Assembly: GCF_000426065.1 (NCBI RefSeq)
Contig: NZ_AUEQ01000015.1
Location: 156,569-220,568, forward strand
From: Mycobacterium sp. URHD0025
GTDB lineage: Bacteria > Actinomycetota > Actinomycetes > Mycobacteriales > Mycobacteriaceae
Direction of reading: 5' to 3'
DNA: 64,000 nt
The first letter of the stretch is position 1. The number at the start of each line of letters is the position of its first letter. The notes under the pieces were generated by a model. It did not search any database. It was not told the origin of the DNA and worked only from the letters and a program-made list of their open reading frames with translations. A program made the translations under genes and the position numbers. Below are positions 9,301 to 17,075 of this stretch, piece after piece.

Positions 9301-12300
9301 GAGGCGGCTCCTGATGTCAAAGCATCGTTCAAACATTGTTCGTGCGGTTTCGACATCACCGCGCTGCTGCGCAAAAACTCCGAGCTTGAAGCAGCTCGCC
9401 GCTATGCCTACGTGGTCCTCATCATCCTCGCGCAAGTCTAAGGATCGCTGGAGCAATCGCTGAGCCTCGTCGTCATCACCGCGCAGCGAGGCAAGTGTGC
9501 CCAAATGACCAAGTGTGCGCGCGATTCCACTGTTCGATCCTCGACGCTCATCAATCGCGAGACTGTCATTGAAGAGCCGCGTGGCCTCGTCGTAATCGCC
9601 ACGTTCGCGGGCGATGATCGCCAACTGTCCGTACTCAGAAGCAAGGCTAGCGTCGGCGCCGTTGGCGATATGGATCTGCGCAGCGCGTCGATAATCAGTT
9701 TCCGCTGCGTCAACTTGTCCTCTCTGGAAGTAGAGGTTCCCGCGCCGGTGCAGCCAGATTCCTTGCCGAAGGGGCTGGGAATCAAACATCTGCAGCATTT
9801 GGTCCACGAGCCGACTCTCCGCGTCCCAATCCCCCACATCATGCAACCGGTCGCAGATGGAATCCGTCACATTCGCCACCTCGTCGAGGTCGCCCGCCAA
9901 GACGAGGTGGTGGCGAGCCTGTTGGAGGCTGTGCAGCCAGCTGTCGATACCGAGAATGAGAATGCCTCCACGCCAATCCCAGTACCCGGCAGCGCGTTTG
10001 TGAGCATCTCGAATCGCTGCAGGAGCAATGGCATCGCTGCGGCGGAGAAATGCTGCGACGAGACGCTCGACGGACACCTTCATATCGTGAGGAGAAATGC
10101 TCAGCAGACTGAGTCTCACAAGTGTCTCGATGGCGTCTGCTGCACGTTCATCCGGGATGACCGGCGGAACGATAGAACGGACGAAGGCAACGAGGTGTGG
10201 CGCGAGTTCCGCTACGGCATCGGCGTTCAATACGCTCAAATCGGGCTCCGGTTCTGACGGGTCGACCCCGTGGGTGCGGAGGGTTTCGGCAAGATGGCTA
10301 AGAGATTCGTGGGCGAGCGTGGATGACGCGTCAGGATCCGGATCACCTGTTTGGTAGAGCAGGCCCGTGGGGTCGACCGGTTCGCGATAGACCGACATCC
10401 GAAGTAAGAGATCCCGCTCGAATTCGCCGAGACCCCCTATCAATTCGGGGATTCCGACCTGCGCGGCCACGCCACTGGATGCGGCCGACAGTGCGGCATT
10501 GATATCGCATTCAGAGTCGGATACTCCAGACTGCCCATCAACTTGCCTGCTCTCGTCTTGCAGCGCGAGGGCTGAATCGACAGTTTGGAGGCAGAGCGGA
10601 TGCCCACCTACATCATCCCAGACATGTTGCAAGGCAACGTCCGACAACTGGCCGAGGTGCGGAAGCGACCACATGAGTTTTAGCGACTCCCCGCGAGATA
10701 GCGATCCAAGGTGAATCCACCTGAGTTTCTTGTGCGCATCGTTGGCCAGGGTGAAACCTCGCCGCGTTGTAAAGATGAACCGCCACCTAGCGTGGTTCGG
10801 AATCGAATCTGCGAGGAACTGAGCCATATCGGCGTCGACCTGAGTTCTGTCGAAGTCGTCCCAAGCGACGATCAGCGGCAGGCCTCCTGCCGCCGCCCGG
10901 TCCAGAGCGCGCAGACGATCCGCCTGAGGCCGGCGATCGTCCAGGATTTCGTGTGCGAGTAGGCGCTGTGCCTCAGCCTCCAGGCCCTGAAAGAGATCTG
11001 CGGTCGAAATCAAGGCTCGCCCGATTGGACCGAGAATGTCGTTCATCGTCGAAGGAGCCCGTATCACCGCGTTCGGCCGCCCGGCGAGCTGATGCGCGAG
11101 AACTCCTTGGAGTAACGCAGTCTTGCCGCTTCCCCCGATGCCCTGGATGACAATGCTTCCGGCGCCCGCCGCTGCGAGAGCCTCGACCACCATGCGCTGC
11201 TCCGCTCGGCGCCCCACGAAGTTCCCGACTACGCGTCCTCGAGATGCGCCAGTGCGAGCCTGCGAATCGGTGTGAGTCCGGCCGTACAACTCGAAACGCG
11301 GTGATGGAGTTCGGACGGTCACGACACTCCATTCATCAAGGTCAGCGAGCCGCGAGTCACCCATCCTCGAGTTGGTCCGGATGCGGTTCTGTGTCGACCG
11401 TCGCGCGTCAGCGACCGCAGACACGAGGTCGGGAACCTCAGAGCGCGCAAGTTCGCGGTAGAGGGTCGAGAAGAAGGCTGTTGCGTATGTATCGGTGACT
11501 GATGTCTCCGTCGCAACCACGGCAGGCACGCCGTTGTCGATCAGTTCGTCGGCAAAGGACAATCCACCCGGACTTTCAGATGCCCCGGTATGGCAGGCCG
11601 CCAGGCACACAACCGGTGGCGCAGAGACTCCGGCGAAGGCCTCGTTCACGAGCTCAGCAGCACTGATCACGCGAGGCCCTCCATGGTCGTCCTCTAGCAC
11701 TATCGAACCTGGTGAGCCATGCCCCGATATATGAAGCACATGAACGGTTGCCTCTGACAGAGCCTGTCGTAGAGCGTCAGCCGTAGCGAACTGAACTATG
11801 TGGATATCGGTGTCGGCATCGCGCGCACCACTAACGGCAGCCTCTACGTTCCGGAGCTCATTCTCATAATCGAGTATTCCGCCGTCGTGGCCATTGGGCG
11901 CAGCAATTGCCACCAGAATGCGCAACGGCCCTGGTGTCACTTCTGTTCTGTGACTGTGCGACACGCGATATATGGCGATACCGGTTCGCAGGGCGAGAGG
12001 CTCCATCGATTCGGGATCGCACAATCCCTCCCAAGGTACCCATGCGAATTCCCCAGGATCGATGCCGATGCGGACCGTTCGATTCGTGGTCGCCGCCTGT
12101 TCGAGGAGATTTTGAAGGACCGTCGAGACAGGCGGCTGAACAAACGCATGCCATGCCAACACGCCTGCTCGCGCGAGCGACGCTGAGCGAGCACCATCGA
12201 GCCATTGCGGGTCCAGGGAATACGATGAGTTCTGACCAAGTCGGCTAGTCGAAGCGCGGACCTGCCGTACGTCCGCAACCGCATTCTCCAAACCGGGTCC

Positions 12301-12414
12301 GGCGCCCCTGTGCACCGCTCGCTCGAAAACGTTGCTACCGGCAAGCGTCGTGGCGGACTGCGAAACGCTCAAGACGACGTCAATGCTGTTCGCCCAGTCC
12401 CGCGTTTCGTTCAT
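6373..12414 (-). CDS. Giant CHAT protease - NTPase - TPR protein (STAND-type)
   Basis: The protein has 2013 residues. The N-terminal part is a CHAT (caspase-HetF-associated TPR) peptidase: the His block 'HVLHISGHGSPG' (His about 232) and the Cys block 'VVCLAACHTGAS' (Cys about 274) supply the catalytic dyad. A P-loop NTPase follows, with Walker A 'GIGGSGKT' at about 425-432 and a Walker B-like 'LIVAWDDFD' at about 514-522. The C-terminal two thirds is helical with many TPR-like repeats ('YFQRGQVDAAETDYRRAAQIH', 'ARERGDYDEATRLFNDSLAI'). In STAND proteins the repeats usually sense a ligand, the NTPase oligomerises and the N-terminal domain acts as effector. ATG 12414 is chosen over GTG 12435 because a GAGGGG ribosome site sits 6 bases before it. 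Confidence 0.88.
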   Translation of the reverse strand: MNETRDWANSIDVVLSVSQSATTLAGSNVFERAVHRGAGPGLENAVADVRQVRASTSRLGQNSSYSLDPQWLDGARSASLARAGVLAWHAFVQPPVSTVLQNLLEQAATTNRTVRIGIDPGEFAWVPWEGLCDPESMEPLALRTGIAIYRVSHSHRTEVTPGPLRILVAIAAPNGHDGGILDYENELRNVEAAVSGARDADTDIHIVQFATADALRQALSEATVHVLHISGHGSPGSIVLEDDHGGPRVISAAELVNEAFAGVSAPPVVCLAACHTGASESPGGLSFADELIDNGVPAVVATETSVTDTYATAFFSTLYRELARSEVPDLVSAVADARRSTQNRIRTNSRMGDSRLADLDEWSVVTVRTPSPRFELYGRTHTDSQARTGASRGRVVGNFVGRRAEQRMVVEALAAAGAGSIVIQGIGGSGKTALLQGVLAHQLAGRPNAVIRAPSTMNDILGPIGRALISTADLFQGLEAEAQRLLAHEILDDRRPQADRLRALDRAAAGGLPLIVAWDDFDRTQVDADMAQFLADSIPNHARWRFIFTTRRGFTLANDAHKKLRWIHLGSLSRGESLKLMWSLPHLGQLSDVALQHVWDDVGGHPLCLQTVDSALALQDESRQVDGQSGVSDSECDINAALSAASSGVAAQVGIPELIGGLGEFERDLLLRMSVYREPVDPTGLLYQTGDPDPDASSTLAHESLSHLAETLRTHGVDPSEPEPDLSVLNADAVAELAPHLVAFVRSIVPPVIPDERAADAIETLVRLSLLSISPHDMKVSVERLVAAFLRRSDAIAPAAIRDAHKRAAGYWDWRGGILILGIDSWLHSLQQARHHLVLAGDLDEVANVTDSICDRLHDVGDWDAESRLVDQMLQMFDSQPLRQGIWLHRRGNLYFQRGQVDAAETDYRRAAQIHIANGADASLASEYGQLAIIARERGDYDEATRLFNDSLAIDERRGSNSGIARTLGHLGTLASLRGDDDEAQRLLQRSLDLREDDEDHVGIAASCFKLGVFAQQRGDVETARTMFERCFDIRSRLGLVADMSDLLLQMGILECSQGQNTKAKRLFAEARKLAERTGDHSAHAAAILQQAVLALALGDLDEAQRLCDDSIALGIGNRRVGSTGRARLLSAHIASRRGDFELAFETLMDIVNDGEESTLPVEPGTVQHELGQVERARSNDEAAMRWYLKGIGLRLDAGRRVEPEVLESLDELVMDFGQHRFEELTETVLSAEQREKLEDLLSCAEEDRLQRSRSLSERLAAQTGSRLRHRLRSVLDAVEVDQKAGRLAEGIASQREAVSIARSIQMQERGVSALLVAETLRNLATLVWNRDRTTESIALAAEAAHVFGSVPAALFEEDPFEIVQAQSTAMWTLGIILAEIASEFDKALEVTSEAVVMVRAAQNGERPQMDALALALHNQGVRLTECGMLDEALDANYECLRLTEELARIHQSRYDERLASSLVNLANSLLLKDDPRSALEAATRARAIRASALSDVQSEEHLRDFARALQVLGRAHWAASEYAEARDSLQQAIDIFRMVAETNPAVTLEMNAATHEFTEVSAQREFLPSGGIDRRRFDPSLLTIDAIVGGCPDGLRHLLKVIDAAKAAVKREDYDQALQLCDDVDSELAALERTSDENLPNLELDVRRIDLLHEFAEHLDRIGDPNGSMGFRERSLKLLRLHSEHVDQLKSSHANLAHLLAAAKQGLADFESAIALAEEAVAVRQKLVDRPEPHHRFQHLPALVAHMFLAGELLFRNGNLGAAASVLRNAVEISRECLYDHWNLDDWEPITQMHVRGVQWLSITHVALGDFWPSVTTANDAVRVARELSARDGDRATLLLPQALVLQSHHALNVARHKDARRAAEEAIGYLEAADSVAAENDRDALLGDAYLALAQSRLGDDVDDALNAMFRAAGLYLSLATRTGRFDALVAVVEIRVRISDQLVLNESPPTHVRSNAEALTELLERHGPALHGLVSHRVRDFLAKVATCDDSYWSDDLKRRAEQLLGDILP

Positions 12415-12611
12415 GTCAAGCCCCTCGAACTGCACCGTGGGAGCACGTCAGCAACAGCGTTGGGACGGACGCGAGCGCACCAATCATCCCCGGTGCGACC
12501 GGTGTTCACCGCATCGAGTGGGTCTTTTACCTCCATCACTGTTCCTTGCTACGAAGGTGGCAATACGATGCCTCAAGTATTAGTCGATCCCTACGACACG
12601 GCAGGAAGGTC

Positions 12612-12779
12612 ATGGCAAAACCTACTAAAGAGGGAGCGGTCGGCGACATTCACTTCGACGGCGCCAGTACCTGGATCTGTCTTGGGGGGTCCGATTGGGT
12701 AGCGAGTCTACCGAGCGAGACCGACGCGCTTATCCGACAACGAAACATGCAGGATTCTGACGGGAATGATCGTTTGTGA
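12612..12779 (+). CDS. Small 55-residue protein of the CHAT island
   Basis: This is a short soluble protein containing 'GDIHFDGASTWICLGGSDWVASL' followed by a charged tail. The purine-rich AGGAAGG lies just upstream, closer to the ATG than usual. Its stop overlaps the GTG of the three-TM gene (GTGA), a strong sign that both are translated together. It is divergent from the CHAT-STAND gene across about 200 bases. No family was recognised. Possible roles are a substrate of the CHAT protease, an inhibitor or a sensor partner; all are inference. Confidence 0.6.
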   Translation: MAKPTKEGAVGDIHFDGASTWICLGGSDWVASLPSETDALIRQRNMQDSDGNDRL

Positions 12780-13756
12780 CGAAATCGTCTGGAGCAGACT
12801 CCGACGGCAAGCCGTTAGATCAGGCAGGGTCGACAATCGCTAGCCCGGGCGCGGGTCTAAGCCGATGGAGCCTGGGCGCGGCGGGAACCAGGACTACAGC
12901 TAAGTGGCTGATCGGCAGCCTCGCCGCAGCTGGAGCGTTGATATTTGGTGCGGGTCCCATTGTGAACCGGCCCGAATTGTCGTGGTCAGACAATCGCTAT
13001 CAGCTACTCCTCGCGCTGATGTTCGGTGCGGTCGGATTGATCTCCCTCATTCTGCTGATCGGTCAGATCGCGCATGTCCTCACTCCAGTGAAACTGAGCC
13101 TGGAGAACATTCCCGAGGACATGATCCGTGACCTCAACGCCGCCGCAGATGTGCGTCTGCCGTCCGGGTCAAGGACGTACTCTGAATTCCTAGGCAACTA
13201 CCGCAAGTACAGAACGATCGCCGCTACGACTTCCGATGCGTTAGCGCGAATAGACTCCAAATCTCATCACGCCGACCTACGGCGTGATCAGCTTAAAACT
13301 CTGTCTGAGCAAGCGCAGCGCAACGCGCAGATTTACAACCGCGCGGCAGACAGCTACCTCAACCAAGCCGAATTCTACAGTGTCTCTGGACTATTCAAGC
13401 AAAGTCGCATTCTGTCACTCGTGCTCGCGATCGGGGCGGCCGTTGGGGCGCTGACATTCCAACTCGCGCTCGCCAGCCGCCCTACAGACACGCCCAAACC
13501 GCCCGCACTGTCCTACATTCTGGCGCCCCAGGGGCCGAACGCGCTGTGGGATTCGCTGGGCCTCCAACACTGCACGCTCGGCGCAAGGGTCCCGGTTCTT
13601 GTATCGGCCGGTGATGGGTCGGACGATCAGCCCTATGCGGTTACCGTCCTCAAAGTGAACGATCAGTGCACGCCCACGTCCTTCCAACTGCGCGGGGACG
13701 CGCTAACTCTGGTTAGGATTCCGCCGACGACAGTCACGGTTGAGTATCGGCCATGA
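12776..13756 (+). CDS. Three-TM membrane protein of the CHAT island
   Basis: The 326-residue protein has hydrophobic segments at about 43-60, 76-98 and 212-233. Between TM2 and TM3 lies a charged helical region rich in Arg, Gln and Ala (about 120-205), possibly coiled coil. After TM3 comes a proline-rich linker and a beta-type C-terminal domain. No family was recognised. A helical linker between membrane segments next to a CHAT protease is compatible with a pore-forming effector or a cleavable anchor, but nothing in the sequence proves this. The GTG start is coupled to the 55-residue gene. Another short ORF begins in an ATGA overlap at its stop. Confidence 0.75.
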   Translation: MTKSSGADSDGKPLDQAGSTIASPGAGLSRWSLGAAGTRTTAKWLIGSLAAAGALIFGAGPIVNRPELSWSDNRYQLLLALMFGAVGLISLILLIGQIAHVLTPVKLSLENIPEDMIRDLNAAADVRLPSGSRTYSEFLGNYRKYRTIAATTSDALARIDSKSHHADLRRDQLKTLSEQAQRNAQIYNRAADSYLNQAEFYSVSGLFKQSRILSLVLAIGAAVGALTFQLALASRPTDTPKPPALSYILAPQGPNALWDSLGLQHCTLGARVPVLVSAGDGSDDQPYAVTVLKVNDQCTPTSFQLRGDALTLVRIPPTTVTVEYRP

Positions 13757-13842
13757 GATTAGAGGAAAAGCGAGTCGTCGTGGTCCCACGGGAGCTGTCA
13801 CGTGACTTCGTGCACGACGTCTTCGAACATGGAGGTTTCTGA
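13753..13842 (+). CDS. Candidate 29-residue ORF coupled to the three-TM gene
   Basis: An ATG overlapping the preceding stop (ATGA) opens a 29-codon frame (MRLEEKRVVVVPRELSRDFV...). The coupling and the regular 'VVVVPREL' strand-like start argue for real translation. The length and the unassigned, apparently decayed DNA after it suggest either a genuine small protein or the first codons of a gene truncated when the island's right end was rearranged. Confidence 0.3.
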   Translation: MRLEEKRVVVVPRELSRDFVHDVFEHGGF

Positions 13843-14327
13843 ACCGTTTACGTGAGAGCGCCCAAAATTGGCATGGGTCAACCTTTGCGCAGAAGGCAGT
13901 CGTTGCCATCACGCGCGATGGCGTCACACAACAGCAAGGACTGTCTGGCACGTTCCGGTCTTCCACTGCGACGTTCCGACATCGTCGTGGGCACGTTGGA
14001 GGCGCATACGGGGATCTTCTCCGAGGTCACCGTTAGGCATTTCAGCACTCATGAGGCTCCGATGACTGCCACCGGCAGTCGGTGCGAGAGGTCTGATCTA
14101 CGCTCGAGCGGTGGGCTTGGCAAAATCATGGGCCGAGGTAGAGAATTCGAGCGGATACCGGGAAGGTTGCCAAGTAGCTTTGACGAGCGAATCGACGAAC
14201 TCCAGTGGCGACATCTCGCGGCGATCGTAAGAATGATCCACGAGCAGTGAACCGCGACAAGTGCAGCTGGTAGCACCAAATGAGTGTCGAATCCGGAGTA
14301 CTTCCGCCCGATTGACACCAGGCCCCC
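13843..14327. other. About 485 bases without a convincing gene
   Basis: Short frames exist on both strands (for example 13852-14250 plus and 14098-14448 minus) but none has a ribosome site, a family signature or consistent codon bias. A minus-strand stretch ending near 14100 ('SPLEFVDSLVKATWQPSRYPLEF') looks protein-like and might be a gene remnant. The segment most likely holds decayed DNA at the right end of the island. Confidence 0.4.
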
Positions 14328-15401
14328 TCACCACATCAGGCCGCGGATCAGCTCCGTCGGCGGGATGTCCTCGGCGGCAACCAATCCCGAAGGCGCACGG
14401 CATACCCAGTCGATCGCGTTGACCACCCGGGCGGCGGTGGAGACGCATCCGGCGTCGGTCACGTCGAGGACCGGATGGGACAGACTGGTGCTCATCTCGA
14501 TGCGCGGTTCACCCTCGATGATCACCTTGTGCACACCGGACTGCCCCTCGGGCGGGTACTCCCAATCCGGCGCCGCCGCGGGCGTGAGCCGGGTGGTGTG
14601 CTCGACGGTGATCACTGGGACGCCGCCGCGCAGTCCTTCAGCGGCGAAACGCGTTCCGGCCAACTGCCCGGGCTCGACGGTCAGCATCGTGCAGTCGATG
14701 CGCTCGGTGGCATACCACGGCTCGAATCGCTGGCCGACCTCGTCGAGTTCGACCCCCAGGCGATCGGCGAGGTTGCGGACCAGGCCTCCGAACATCGACG
14801 TGATCACCCCGGGCTGGAATGCCATCGGCAGTTCGTCATCCGGCGTGGTGCCGAAACCCATGGCGGTGCCGGTGTATTCGTAGTCATCGTAATTTCCGTA
14901 GTCGAAGATCTCCTTGACCGTCACCGACTCCGCCCGGGTGACCAGACTCAGCGCGGCATACACCGCGGTATCCCCCGAGTAGCCGGGGTCGATGCCGTTG
15001 ACGTACAGCGTGGAATTCCCGGCTGCGCACGCCTCCTCAAGTGGCACCCGCAACCAATCGTCGGCTTGGCGCGGTGTCACCAGCCACACCATCGAGGTTC
15101 CGACCACGTCGATACCGGCCGCGAGGAACCGCGACATCTGTTCGATGGCCTCCATCGGGCGGGTCTCGCCCAATGCCGTGTACACCACGCAATCGGGGTC
15201 GAGCGCGATGAGCGCGTCGATGTCGTCGGTCGCGAGGACACCTGTCGGCGCACTGAACCCGCACAGCTCGGCGGCGTCGCGCCCGATCTTGTCGGGGCCC
15301 GATGCATGGACACCGACCAACTTCAAATCGGGCCTGCCGATGATCGCTGCCAGCGAATGCCTACCGACATTGCCCGTCGAGAATTGAACCACTCTGCGCA
15401 C
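14328..15401 (-). CDS. DapB-like NAD(P)-dependent dehydrogenase
   Basis: The 357-residue protein starts with a Rossmann motif, 'VVQFSTGNVGRHSLAAI', as in the dihydrodipicolinate reductase-like / 2,4-diaminopentanoate dehydrogenase-like family common in mycobacteria. It shares the block structure of the proteins at 22688 and 23730 ('ELVGVxxxxPDKIGRDAAELCG', 'ATDDIDALIALDPDCVVYT', 'GIDPGYSGD'). GTG 15401 directly precedes the Rossmann strand and is chosen over longer starts. It lies 17 bases downstream of the SDR on the same strand, so the two form an operon divergent from the membrane cluster. The substrate is unknown. Confidence 0.82.
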   Translation of the reverse strand: MRRVVQFSTGNVGRHSLAAIIGRPDLKLVGVHASGPDKIGRDAAELCGFSAPTGVLATDDIDALIALDPDCVVYTALGETRPMEAIEQMSRFLAAGIDVVGTSMVWLVTPRQADDWLRVPLEEACAAGNSTLYVNGIDPGYSGDTAVYAALSLVTRAESVTVKEIFDYGNYDDYEYTGTAMGFGTTPDDELPMAFQPGVITSMFGGLVRNLADRLGVELDEVGQRFEPWYATERIDCTMLTVEPGQLAGTRFAAEGLRGGVPVITVEHTTRLTPAAAPDWEYPPEGQSGVHKVIIEGEPRIEMSTSLSHPVLDVTDAGCVSTAARVVNAIDWVCRAPSGLVAAEDIPPTELIRGLMW

Positions 15402-15418
15402 GCGCGCTCCGTTCTTGC

Positions 15419-16207
15419 TCAGTAGTCGGGAATCGGCAGTGGCGAGTTGTTCGAGTCGATGCCGCCGTCGACGTGGAAGATGGCGTTGGTCGCGTAGCAG
15501 TCCCGGGTGGACAGGTAGACGCACAACCTCCCGAGATCCTCCACATCGCCGAGGCGATGCAACGGCGTCGCCTCTTTCATCTTCTCCAACGACCCGGGTA
15601 ACAAGTCAAGGCTTCCTTGTAGACCCTCGGTCGCAAAAGACCCCAGGGCGATCGCGTTCACCCGGATCTTGGGCGCCAGCTCCTGCGCCATGGCCCGCGT
15701 CAGCGCTTCCAGCCCGCCCTTGGCGACGCAGTACGCCGTCAACGCACGAATGCCGAAACGCGCTGAGCCCGAGGATATGTTGACGATCGATCCGCGGCCG
15801 GCGTCGATCATGTGCGGTGCCACGAGCTGACTCATGATGAACGCCGACGTGACGCACCAATCGAACGTGTGCCTGAAGTCCTCGTCGGTGATGTCGAGGA
15901 ACCGTGCGTAGGTCGAACCACCGACGTTGTTGATCAGGATGTCGACGCGACCGAACCGCTCCATCGCTGTGCCGACCACGCGTTCACCGTCAGACCGGTT
16001 CGTCGCGTCGGCGACCACCGCCACGCCCTTACCTCCCGCCTCTTCGATACCGGTGATGGTCCCGACGATGTCGGATTCCGTTCTGGCCGTGCCGACGACG
16101 GTGGCACCGGCCTCGGCCAACACTCGCGCAATCCCCTGCCCGACACCTTTTCCGGCGCCGGTCACGATCGCGACCTGGCCGTCCAGGCTGAACTGCTCCA
16201 GTGCCAT
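15419..16207 (-). CDS. Short-chain dehydrogenase/reductase (SDR)
   Basis: This is a 262-residue classical SDR with the cofactor motif 'VTGAGKGVGQGIARVLAEAG', 'LINNVGGS', the active-site region 'VNISSGSARFG' and 'YCVAKGG', and 'NAIFHVDGG' at the end. The ATG at 16207 immediately precedes the canonical N-terminal strand; longer in-frame starts run into the divergent promoter and gene and are rejected. It is transcribed away from the membrane-protein cluster and shares the promoter region 16208-16289, so it is probably under the same TetR-type control (inference). Confidence 0.88.
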   Translation of the reverse strand: MALEQFSLDGQVAIVTGAGKGVGQGIARVLAEAGATVVGTARTESDIVGTITGIEEAGGKGVAVVADATNRSDGERVVGTAMERFGRVDILINNVGGSTYARFLDITDEDFRHTFDWCVTSAFIMSQLVAPHMIDAGRGSIVNISSGSARFGIRALTAYCVAKGGLEALTRAMAQELAPKIRVNAIALGSFATEGLQGSLDLLPGSLEKMKEATPLHRLGDVEDLGRLCVYLSTRDCYATNAIFHVDGGIDSNNSPLPIPDY

Positions 16208-16253
16208 GGTGTCCCTCCCCGTTGCGGCTGCTGCCATGCGTGTGCGCAGCCGA

Positions 16254-16283
16254 TTGACTACCCCAGTTCGTTGACTATAGTCA
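16254..16283 (+). promoter_or_regulatory. Promoter with embedded palindrome, probably giving a leaderless mRNA
   Basis: TTGACT (16254-16259), 16-bp spacer, TATAGT (16276-16281) is a near-consensus sigma-A promoter. The expected start at about 16288-16290 coincides with the ATG at 16290, so the mRNA would be leaderless. The -10 lies inside a perfect 12-bp palindrome, TGACTATAGTCA (16272-16283), and the half-site TTGACT also recurs in the palindrome before the TetR gene. This fits an operator for that TetR protein. Confidence 0.6.
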
Positions 16284-16289
16284 GCGTGC

Positions 16290-17021
16290 ATGAACTTGCC
16301 AACGTTCAATTTGAACCGTGGCGACAGCCGGGACACGACGTCACGCCCGTCAACGAGCGGGCTGGACGAACACATGGCAGCCTCGCAGCGGGCGCAACGG
16401 CAGGCCGACAAATGGCTCATCTCCGGCAGCCTGCTCATCGGCACCGCGGCGCTCGGCATCTTCGGTCTGCCGCTCTTCCTGCGCGGGGTCTGGCTGCTAC
16501 GCAAGGCGCAGCGCGACGGGCTGTCCGTCCGCCCGATGCTGGTCACGCTGATCGGTTATCTGGTCATCATCGACGCCGCGATCAACACCGTCGGGTGGGC
16601 GCTGGACCTGGCCGCCAACCACACCATCTTGGCCCGAATTCTGTTGAACAGCTGGGGTGCAATGTTCGATGCGGGCTACTTCTGGCACTACAACGAGCTC
16701 TGGCTCGGCGGGGCCGCCGGCCCCGGCGAGAAGGCCATGGAAGTCGGCATGATCCTCACCGTCTTCACCATGCGGATCGCCGCGGGCATCGGATTCCTCC
16801 AGATGAAGCGATGGGGCCACCAGTGGATGATCATCACCTGCTGGATGGGGATCGTCATCTGGTGTCTGTACGTGTTCAACATGACGATGTTCGCCGATGT
16901 CCGGTTCGCCGGCGTCGTGCTGCCGGTCGTCGGCTGGTGGCTCTACGACATCTTCTACATCACCCCGTTCCTCGCGATCCCGTACCTGCATTCGGTCAAC
17001 CGCGAGATCTTCTCCGACTAG
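16290..17021 (+). CDS. Polytopic membrane protein A (243 residues), paralogue of the 20294 gene
   Basis: About five or six membrane segments follow a 40-residue polar N-terminus (about 43-66, 82-106, 115-133, 150-170, 178-200 and 206-233). Conserved polar residues within or beside them include Asp127, His133 and Glu136 in 'FDAGYFWHYNELW', His177, Asp220 and His234, which could ligate metal or take part in catalysis. No family was recognised. It is closely similar to the protein at 20294 over nearly its whole length. Linkage to an AAA+/VWA pair, which elsewhere matures metalloenzymes, suggests a membrane-bound redox enzyme subunit (inference). Confidence 0.75.
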   Translation: MNLPTFNLNRGDSRDTTSRPSTSGLDEHMAASQRAQRQADKWLISGSLLIGTAALGIFGLPLFLRGVWLLRKAQRDGLSVRPMLVTLIGYLVIIDAAINTVGWALDLAANHTILARILLNSWGAMFDAGYFWHYNELWLGGAAGPGEKAMEVGMILTVFTMRIAAGIGFLQMKRWGHQWMIITCWMGIVIWCLYVFNMTMFADVRFAGVVLPVVGWWLYDIFYITPFLAIPYLHSVNREIFSD

Positions 17022-17059
17022 TCAATGACTTCACTCATTGACTGCAATCAGTAATTGCA
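17020..17059 (+). promoter_or_regulatory. Two adjacent palindromes upstream of the TetR gene
   Basis: The first has perfect 9-bp arms, AGTCAATGA (17020-17028) and TCATTGACT (17035-17043), around a 6-base spacer. The second, abutting it, has TGCAAT (17043-17048) and ATTGCA (17054-17059) around 5 bases. The first shares the TTGACT half-site with the 16254-16283 promoter. Position and symmetry fit operators for the TetR repressor encoded immediately downstream. Confidence 0.6.
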
Positions 17060-17075
17060 CTAGAAAGAGCGGACC

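Noticed and set aside
12415..12435. GTG 12435 as start of the CHAT-STAND protein
   Set aside because: ATG 12414 has a well-spaced GAGGGG ribosome site; the GTG would add seven residues without a ribosome site.
12776..13756. Three-TM protein as a bacterial gasdermin
   Set aside because: It has three clear hydrophobic helices and no gasdermin-like beta-rich N-terminal domain; CHAT linkage alone is not enough.
13852..14250. A 132-codon plus-strand frame at the right end of the CHAT island
   Set aside because: Ser/Arg-rich translation without family signature or ribosome site; probably chance in decayed DNA.
5414..14313. 10-bp direct repeat CCGCCCGATT at 5414-5423 and 14304-14313 flanking the island (possible att site or target duplication)
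   Set aside because: Short, GC-rich and likely by chance in a comparison of this size; no integrase, tRNA or transposase is present in the island.
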